A stretch of 64,000 nt of DNA from Ancrocorticia sp047501485 (lineage in GTDB: Bacteria > Actinomycetota > Actinomycetes > Actinomycetales > Actinomycetaceae). A model generated the notes under the pieces. It was not told the DNA's origin. It was given only the letters and a program-made list of their open reading frames with translations, and did no database searches. Shown here one piece after another: positions 60,462 through 64,000 of this stretch; positions within the stretch are counted from its first letter, which is position 1; every line of letters starts with the position of its first letter. The translations under genes and the position numbers were made by a program. Location of the stretch: NCBI GenBank assembly GCA_047501485.1, contig JAZDRN010000009.1, positions 1 to 64,000 of the forward strand, in the 5' to 3' direction.

Positions 60462-61553
60462 TCAAGAATCGGCTGAAAGAGTGGCGAATATCAGGGTGTC
60501 GGTCCACTCATCCTTGCTCCACCAGTTCTGCCGCAGGTGCGCCTCGAACCGCATACCGCAGCGGCGCGCGAGCCTCGCCGAAGGCTCATTGCGGGCGTCC
60601 ATCTGTGCGGCAACCCGATGAAGCCCGTAGCGCCCGAAAGCCAAGTCCAACATGGCACACACGGCCTCGGTTGCGAGTCCCTGCCCGCCTGAACCGGGAT
60701 CGAACACCCACCCGATCTCGCCCACGCGATGCTCCACATCCGTCAACCACAGGTGTACGGAACCGATCAGTTCTCCCCGGTACTCCACCGCAACGAAGAG
60801 CGCGTTGCCGCCGCCGCTTTCGACTCCCGCCCCGCCCTCGATCCCACTATTCGCCATCCACGCACTGACGTTCCGTTCCGCATCTTCCCCACTCCAGGGC
60901 TCCTCAAGAAGGAAACGCGAGACGTCGGAGCGTCCATAGATACGTTGCAGGGCCGCTACATCACCCCGCTCGAACAATCGAAGCCGTAGGCGTTGCGTTT
61001 GCAGTGGAAGGAACGCCTCTCGGTCAATTTCCCGCCCGTAGTGCAACAACTCGACATCCCGGCCCGAAGGCGCCGTGCCACGCCCCTCCCCCACGCGCGT
61101 GAAACCAGAGCGTTCGAGCACCCGCTGCGACGCCTCATTGCCGCCCACCGTGCGAGCCGTGAGCCGCGAGATCCCACTACGGCGAGCGAACTCGGCAGCA
61201 AGGGCAAGCGCGGACCGTACCAGCCCCCTGCCCCGGAACTGCGGACTCACCCAGAAACCGACCTCGGCAGCATCCTCCGAGACATCGAACAACACGAGGC
61301 TTCCGGCGAAATCGCCGCTGGATGGGTCGGCGATCGTCAATATCGCCAGGTCCCCGCACTCCAGTCCTTCACGCACAACTCCCCGGATCAACTCGGCCAC
61401 CGAGGCCTCCGTGTATTCCGATTGGGGCAGATGGGCGTAGGCGCGCACCATCGGGTCGGCAGCCCCTTCGGCGTAGGGTCGGGCATCCGCGATGCGCATG
61501 GGGCGCAGTTCTGCGCGCGAATCACGAAGTGGAAGAATCTCAGCATCCAACAT
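60462..61553 (-). CDS. Tandem GNAT N-acetyltransferase (RimJ/RimL-like)
   Basis: 363 aa with two GNAT domains: residues 1-170 (LRPMRIADARPY, GFWVSPQFRGRGLVRSALAL) and 180-363 (LRLRLFERGDVAALQ, IGWVFDPGSGGQGLATEAV, ending NWWSKDEWTDTLIFA). Both carry the acetyl-CoA pyrophosphate loop. Substrate unknown. Divergent from the TetR gene at 61592, whose product may regulate it. ATG at 61553 has no ribosome-binding site. Confidence 0.88.
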   Translation of the reverse strand: MLDAEILPLRDSRAELRPMRIADARPYAEGAADPMVRAYAHLPQSEYTEASVAELIRGVVREGLECGDLAILTIADPSSGDFAGSLVLFDVSEDAAEVGFWVSPQFRGRGLVRSALALAAEFARRSGISRLTARTVGGNEASQRVLERSGFTRVGEGRGTAPSGRDVELLHYGREIDREAFLPLQTQRLRLRLFERGDVAALQRIYGRSDVSRFLLEEPWSGEDAERNVSAWMANSGIEGGAGVESGGGNALFVAVEYRGELIGSVHLWLTDVEHRVGEIGWVFDPGSGGQGLATEAVCAMLDLAFGRYGLHRVAAQMDARNEPSARLARRCGMRFEAHLRQNWWSKDEWTDTLIFATLSADS

Positions 61554-61591
61554 GGCTACAAAACTAACATAGTTCGTATAAAGTACGCAGG

Positions 61592-62203
61592 GTGAGTTAC
61601 TGGCAGAATCGCAAACCCGTCCGCAGGTCGCGCGCGGTCGACATCGCAGAGGTGGCGCAAGCGTCCGTCGCGCTTCTGGACGAAGGCGGCCTGCGATCCC
61701 TCACCGTCCGCGCCGTGGCCCACCGACTGAACGTGGCCCCCGCCAGCCTGTACTCTCGCATCACCGCCGTCGACGATCTTTTCGACCTCGCACTCGACGA
61801 GGCACTAGGGAAGGACGCCGAATTGCAGCACGAGTTGGAAAGCTCCAAGTTGGAAAGCTCCGAACTGTTCGCGCTAATGCACACCTACTACAGGCACCTC
61901 GCCCGGCATCCGTGGGCATGCCAGGTCATCGCGATGCGCGCCCCCAGGGGCCCGAACTATCTACGCCTGTCCGAACGCATGTGCATACTGCTGGCACGTG
62001 GCGGTTCGAGCGACCCACTCGGGGATGCCTACGCGCTCTCGAACTTCGTCATCGGCAGCGCCGCCACCACCCTCATGTCCCTCAACGAGCGCCGAGCACC
62101 GATCGACGAGGACATCGCCCCGTTCTACGCCTCGCTTCACGCGTCGCACACCGTGAACAGCGAGGAGATCGTCGCCGCCGGCCTGCGCGCATTGCTCCGC
62201 TGA
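61592..62203 (+). CDS. TetR-family transcriptional regulator
   Basis: 203 aa. N-terminal HTH (SVALLDEGGLRSLTVRAVAH, RLNVAPASLYSRI), C-terminal ligand domain with TetR_C-like RHPWACQVIAMRAP. A 15-base tandem duplication gives LESSK-LESSE in the linker. GTG start at 61592, nine bases after TATAAA. The palindrome AACTA-ACA-TAGTT lies between it and the divergent acetyltransferase, a possible operator. Confidence 0.86.
   Translation: MSYWQNRKPVRRSRAVDIAEVAQASVALLDEGGLRSLTVRAVAHRLNVAPASLYSRITAVDDLFDLALDEALGKDAELQHELESSKLESSELFALMHTYYRHLARHPWACQVIAMRAPRGPNYLRLSERMCILLARGGSSDPLGDAYALSNFVIGSAATTLMSLNERRAPIDEDIAPFYASLHASHTVNSEEIVAAGLRALLR
61834..61863 (+). repeat. 15-base tandem duplication
   Basis: GTTGGAAAGCTCCAA and GTTGGAAAGCTCCGA follow each other (61834-61848, 61849-61863) in the TetR gene, giving LESSK-LESSE. 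Confidence 0.9.
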
Positions 62204-62328
62204 GCGCCACTTCGCCGACGCATCCTGCGATGGTTGCGTTGATTTCTAACGTCCGGCATCTCCGGCCAGACGATTACGGACGACGACGAGGCCCGCTTCT
62301 CGCGTACACACTGGTCACCTACAATCGG

Positions 62329-62400
62329 TGGGCGATACTGGGATCGAACCAGTGACCTCTTCCGTGTCAGGGAAGCGCGCTCCCGCTGCGCCAATCGCCC
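62329..62400 (-). tRNA. tRNA-Val (GAC), first copy
   Basis: 72 nt cloverleaf, acceptor GGGCGAT/ATCGCCC, anticodon loop CTGACAC, T-loop TTCGATC, discriminator A. No encoded CCA. Confidence 0.95.
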
Positions 62401-62405
62401 ATGCG

Positions 62406-62476
62406 AGGTGGGTACGGGATTCGAACCCGTGTACACGGCTTTGCAGGCCGTTGCCTCGCCTCTCGGCCAACCCACC
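62406..62476 (-). tRNA. tRNA-Cys (GCA), first copy
   Basis: 71 nt, acceptor GGTGGGT/ACCCACC, anticodon loop CTGCAAA, discriminator U as expected for Cys. Five bases from tRNA-Val. Confidence 0.95.
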
Positions 62477-62508
62477 GTGTCGACAACATCGTTGATATGC
62501 CATCTCCG

Positions 62509-62581
62509 AGCGGATGACGGGACTCGAACCCGCGACCCTCACCTTGGCAAGGTGATGCTCTACCAACTGAGCCACATCCGC
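62509..62581 (-). tRNA. tRNA-Gly (GCC), first copy
   Basis: 73 nt, acceptor GCGGATG/CATCCGC, anticodon loop TTGCCAA, discriminator U. Confidence 0.95.
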
Positions 62582-62652
62582 ATGTATGTACGGCTACCAG
62601 GGTAACCGAATGCTGCCGCGCTCACCTCGGATGACTCCGTTGTGGAACGCGG

Positions 62653-62725
62653 AGCGGATGACGGGACTCGAACCCGCGACCCTCACCTTGGCAAGGTGAT
62701 GCTCTACCAACTGAGCCACATCCGC
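62653..62725 (-). tRNA. tRNA-Gly (GCC), second copy
   Basis: 73 nt, identical in sequence to the 62509 gene. Stands alone between the two Val-Cys-Gly blocks. Confidence 0.95.
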
Positions 62726-62763
62726 GAAAATGCTGAGACCATCGACTCTGCCCCCCCCAAGTA

Positions 62764-62790
62764 TTGAGCCCCGGGGATTCCGGGGCTCAA
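62764..62790 (-). terminator. Terminator of the distal tRNA block
   Basis: TTGAGCCCCGG (62764-62774) and CCGGGGCTCAA (62780-62790) form an 11-bp stem downstream of the second tRNA-Val. A run of eight C (62751-62758) follows on the plus-strand reading. Confidence 0.7.
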
Positions 62791-62878
62791 ATTCTGGTGG
62801 ATGCAGAAAGACTGCTCAACCAGTCCATTCCGTGTGGACGTGAGAATCGCTTCTCAACATCCGCACATCCTGTGCTGG

Positions 62879-62950
62879 TGGGCGATACTGGGATCGAACC
62901 AGTGACCTCTTCCGTGTCAGGGAAGCGCGCTCCCGCTGCGCCAATCGCCC
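62879..62950 (-). tRNA. tRNA-Val (GAC), second copy
   Basis: Identical to 62329-62400. Part of a duplicated Val-Cys segment of about 150 bases. Confidence 0.95.
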
Positions 62951-62955
62951 ATGCG

Positions 62956-63026
62956 AGGTGGGTACGGGATTCGAACCCGTGTACACGGCTTTGCAGGCCG
63001 TTGCCTCGCCTCTCGGCCAACCCACC
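62956..63026 (-). tRNA. tRNA-Cys (GCA), second copy
   Basis: Identical to 62406-62476, with the same five-base spacer to tRNA-Val. Confidence 0.95.
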
Positions 63027-63059
63027 GTGCGGATTGACAGTTAGACTGCCTTTCCTCCG

Positions 63060-63132
63060 AGCGGATGACGGGACTCGAACCCGCGACCCTCACCTTGGCA
63101 AGGTGATGCTCTACCAACTGAGCCACATCCGC
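63060..63132 (-). tRNA. tRNA-Gly (GCC), third copy
   Basis: Identical to the other two glycine genes; first gene of the distal block. Upstream, TATAGT (63183-63188, minus) and TTGGAC (63208-63213, minus) form a likely promoter with 19-base spacing. Confidence 0.95.
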
Positions 63133-63182
63133 ATACATTAAGTTTTTGCGGCGTTGAGACGACCTCTCAGCGACGCCCCATA

Positions 63183-63213
63183 ACTATATGCAAACCTGCG
63201 GACCGGTGTCCAA
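63183..63213 (-). promoter_or_regulatory. Promoter of the Gly-Cys-Val tRNA operon
   Basis: -35 TTGGAC (63208-63213) and -10 TATAGT (63183-63188), read on the minus strand, 50 bases before the first tRNA. Confidence 0.55.
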
Positions 63214-63272
63214 CCGACACAGTGAGGCGCACGCCACTAGCCGCGGTTTTGCGCTCGCTCCCCAAAACGGGC

Positions 63273-63278
63273 TATTCT
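63273..63278 (+). promoter_or_regulatory. -10 box of tRNA-Val (CAC)
   Basis: TATTCT lies 21 bases before the mature tRNA start; a weak -35 TTGCGC is 18 bases upstream. Confidence 0.5.
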
Positions 63279-63299
63279 CGTGAGGCACGCTGATACAGC

Positions 63300-63371
63300 G
63301 GGCGATTAGCTCAGTGGTAGAGCGCTTCGTTCACACCGAAGAGGTCACTGGTTCGAACCCAGTATCGCCCA
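63300..63371 (+). tRNA. tRNA-Val (CAC)
   Basis: 72 nt on the opposite strand to the array; acceptor identical to tRNA-Val (GAC), anticodon loop TTCACAC, T-loop TTCGAAC, discriminator A. Confidence 0.95.
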
Positions 63372-63373
63372 CC

Positions 63374-63406
63374 CATCCTTACCAGTGACTTTTCATCCTT
63401 ACCAGT
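63374..63406 (+). repeat. Direct repeat just after tRNA-Val (CAC)
   Basis: CATCCTTACCAGT occurs at 63374-63386 and 63394-63406 (20-base period), beginning three bases after the tRNA 3' end. Possibly an end of a lost mobile element; no integrase or IS is seen. Confidence 0.6.
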
Positions 63407-63438
63407 AGCATTTTTGCTCGAAGCCCCCGCGCCGCGGT

Positions 63439-63681
63439 TCAGTTTTCCGCCGCCGTGAGTGCGAGAAAATGGTCTCCCACCCGACTGGCGATCCGTGTCA
63501 TCGTGGCCTGTTCGTAGCCTTGTTCCACGATTTCCGCCATGGCGGCACACAGAATCGCCTCCCGTCGCGCGGCTCGTTCCGCTGCCGGGAGGCGACCCTG
63601 CCTCTTGGACTGGCATTCATCGCTCGGTGATGCCGTCGCATCGGCTCGCCTACCTATGTCACGGAGTGGGACGGCCCCCAT
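63439..63681 (-). pseudogene. Truncated TetR-family regulator
   Basis: The segment 63606-63475 encodes a recognisable TetR N-terminus (GRLPAAERAARREAILCAAM, IVEQGYEQATMTRIASRVG) but the recognition helix and everything after it are missing; the frame runs on for DHFLALTAAEN and stops. No good start codon in frame: the ATG at 63681 lies in the SDR gene. It points toward tRNA-Val (CAC), where the rest appears to have been lost. In related clusters a TetR gene often controls the adjacent SDR; inference. Confidence 0.75.
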
Positions 63682-64000
63682 TCACATTGAGTGTCTCACC
63701 GGCCACGTAGCTGGATTCCGCCGATGCGAGGAAGACATAGGCCGGCGCGAGCTCCGCAGGCTGGCCCATACGGCCGAGTGGCGTGTCCTTTCCGAAGTTC
63801 TCGATCTTCTCCGGTGGCTGGCCGTCGGTTGGCTGCAACACGGTCCAGATCGGCCCGGGGGCGACCGCGTTCGCGCGAATGCCCTTCGGCGCCAGCTGCT
63901 GCGCGATCCCCTTCGTGAACGCGTTGATCGTCGCCTTCGTCGAGGCGTAGTCGATGAGCACGTCCGACGGAGAGTAAGCCTGGATCGAGGTCGTGTTGAT
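63659..64000 (-). CDS. SDR-family dehydrogenase, C-terminal part (runs off window)
   Basis: Short-chain dehydrogenase/reductase: INTTSIQAYSPSD, active-site YASTK, IRANAVAPGPIWT, and the end SYVAGETLNVNGG. The N-terminus with the NAD(P) motif lies beyond base 64000. Resembles the YghA/glucose-dehydrogenase-like group. Substrate unknown. Confidence 0.85.
   Translation of the reverse strand: MNTTSIQAYSPSDVLIDYASTKATINAFTKGIAQQLAPKGIRANAVAPGPIWTVLQPTDGQPPEKIENFGKDTPLGRMGQPAELAPAYVFLASAESSYVAGETLNVNGGRPTP

Noticed and set aside
62329..63132. CRISPR-like array from repeated motifs
   Set aside because: The repeats are tRNA genes with correct cloverleaf features.

Overview
The window is high-GC DNA from an actinobacterium (Actinomycetota), most likely a small-genome Actinomycetales/Actinomycetaceae-type organism; genus is not assignable from what I can see. 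The reasons are the phosphatidylinositol-mannoside (PIM) operon, the block thrS-HIT-pgsA-patA-pimA-...-yebC-ruvCAB-yajC-secDF-apt-rel, an arg cluster with an ArgR repressor, a DtxR/IdeR-type iron box, a DUF222/HNH protein, and many apparent leaderless promoters (a -10 box 6-7 bases before the start codon).

Layout. 0.2-4.4 kb: tyrS, an EVE/PUA-like protein, a 3-methyladenine DNA glycosylase and argH on the minus strand. 4.5-6.3 kb: argF (plus) and a ZIP metal permease (minus). 6.6-12.1 kb: an iron-regulated ferric-siderophore uptake operon (binding lipoprotein, two permeases, ATPase, Fes-like esterase) behind a near-consensus DtxR box. 12.6-18.8 kb: the minus-strand operon argC-J-B-D-R-G. 18.8-23.5 kb: two dynamin/YfjP-like membrane GTPases co-translated with hisS. 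23.6-26.4 kb: a metallo-beta-lactamase-fold hydrolase, a DUF349 protein and an AbiEi-like protein. 26.4-41.2 kb: the long minus-strand core block rel, apt, secF, secD, yajC, ruvB, ruvA, ruvC, yebC, NUDIX, PrsW protease, LemA-like protein, pimA, patA, pgsA. 41.3-48.3 kb: a GH20 hexosaminidase, ROK repressor, sugar ABC transporter and ROK kinase, probably for N-acetylglucosamine/chitobiose-type sugars, inserted between pgsA and HIT-thrS. 51-53.5 kb: a CoA pyrophosphatase-like NUDIX gene and an antibiotic-resistance-type ABC-F gene with a leader containing short upstream ORFs. 53.6-56.7 kb: an OpuC-type osmoprotectant transporter whose second permease is frameshifted. 56.8-62.2 kb: a repeat-bearing membrane protein, a DUF222/HNH protein, a double GNAT acetyltransferase and a TetR regulator. 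62.3-63.4 kb: eight tRNA genes (Val-GAC, Cys-GCA and Gly-GCC in a duplicated array, plus Val-CAC). 63.4-64.0 kb: a truncated TetR remnant and the C-terminal part of an SDR dehydrogenase that runs off the window.

How it works together. Most of the window is housekeeping: arginine biosynthesis, tRNA charging, stringent response, Sec export, Holliday-junction processing and PIM lipid synthesis. Accessory functions (iron scavenging, amino-sugar use, osmoprotection, ribosome protection against antibiotics) sit as discrete insertions between conserved blocks. The 55-63 kb end looks mutationally active: five short in-frame tandem duplications, one frameshift, duplicated tRNAs and a truncated regulator. 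The strongest candidates for follow-up are the ABC-F leader, the frameshifted permease with the neighbouring tandem duplications, and the GTPase pair coupled to hisS.
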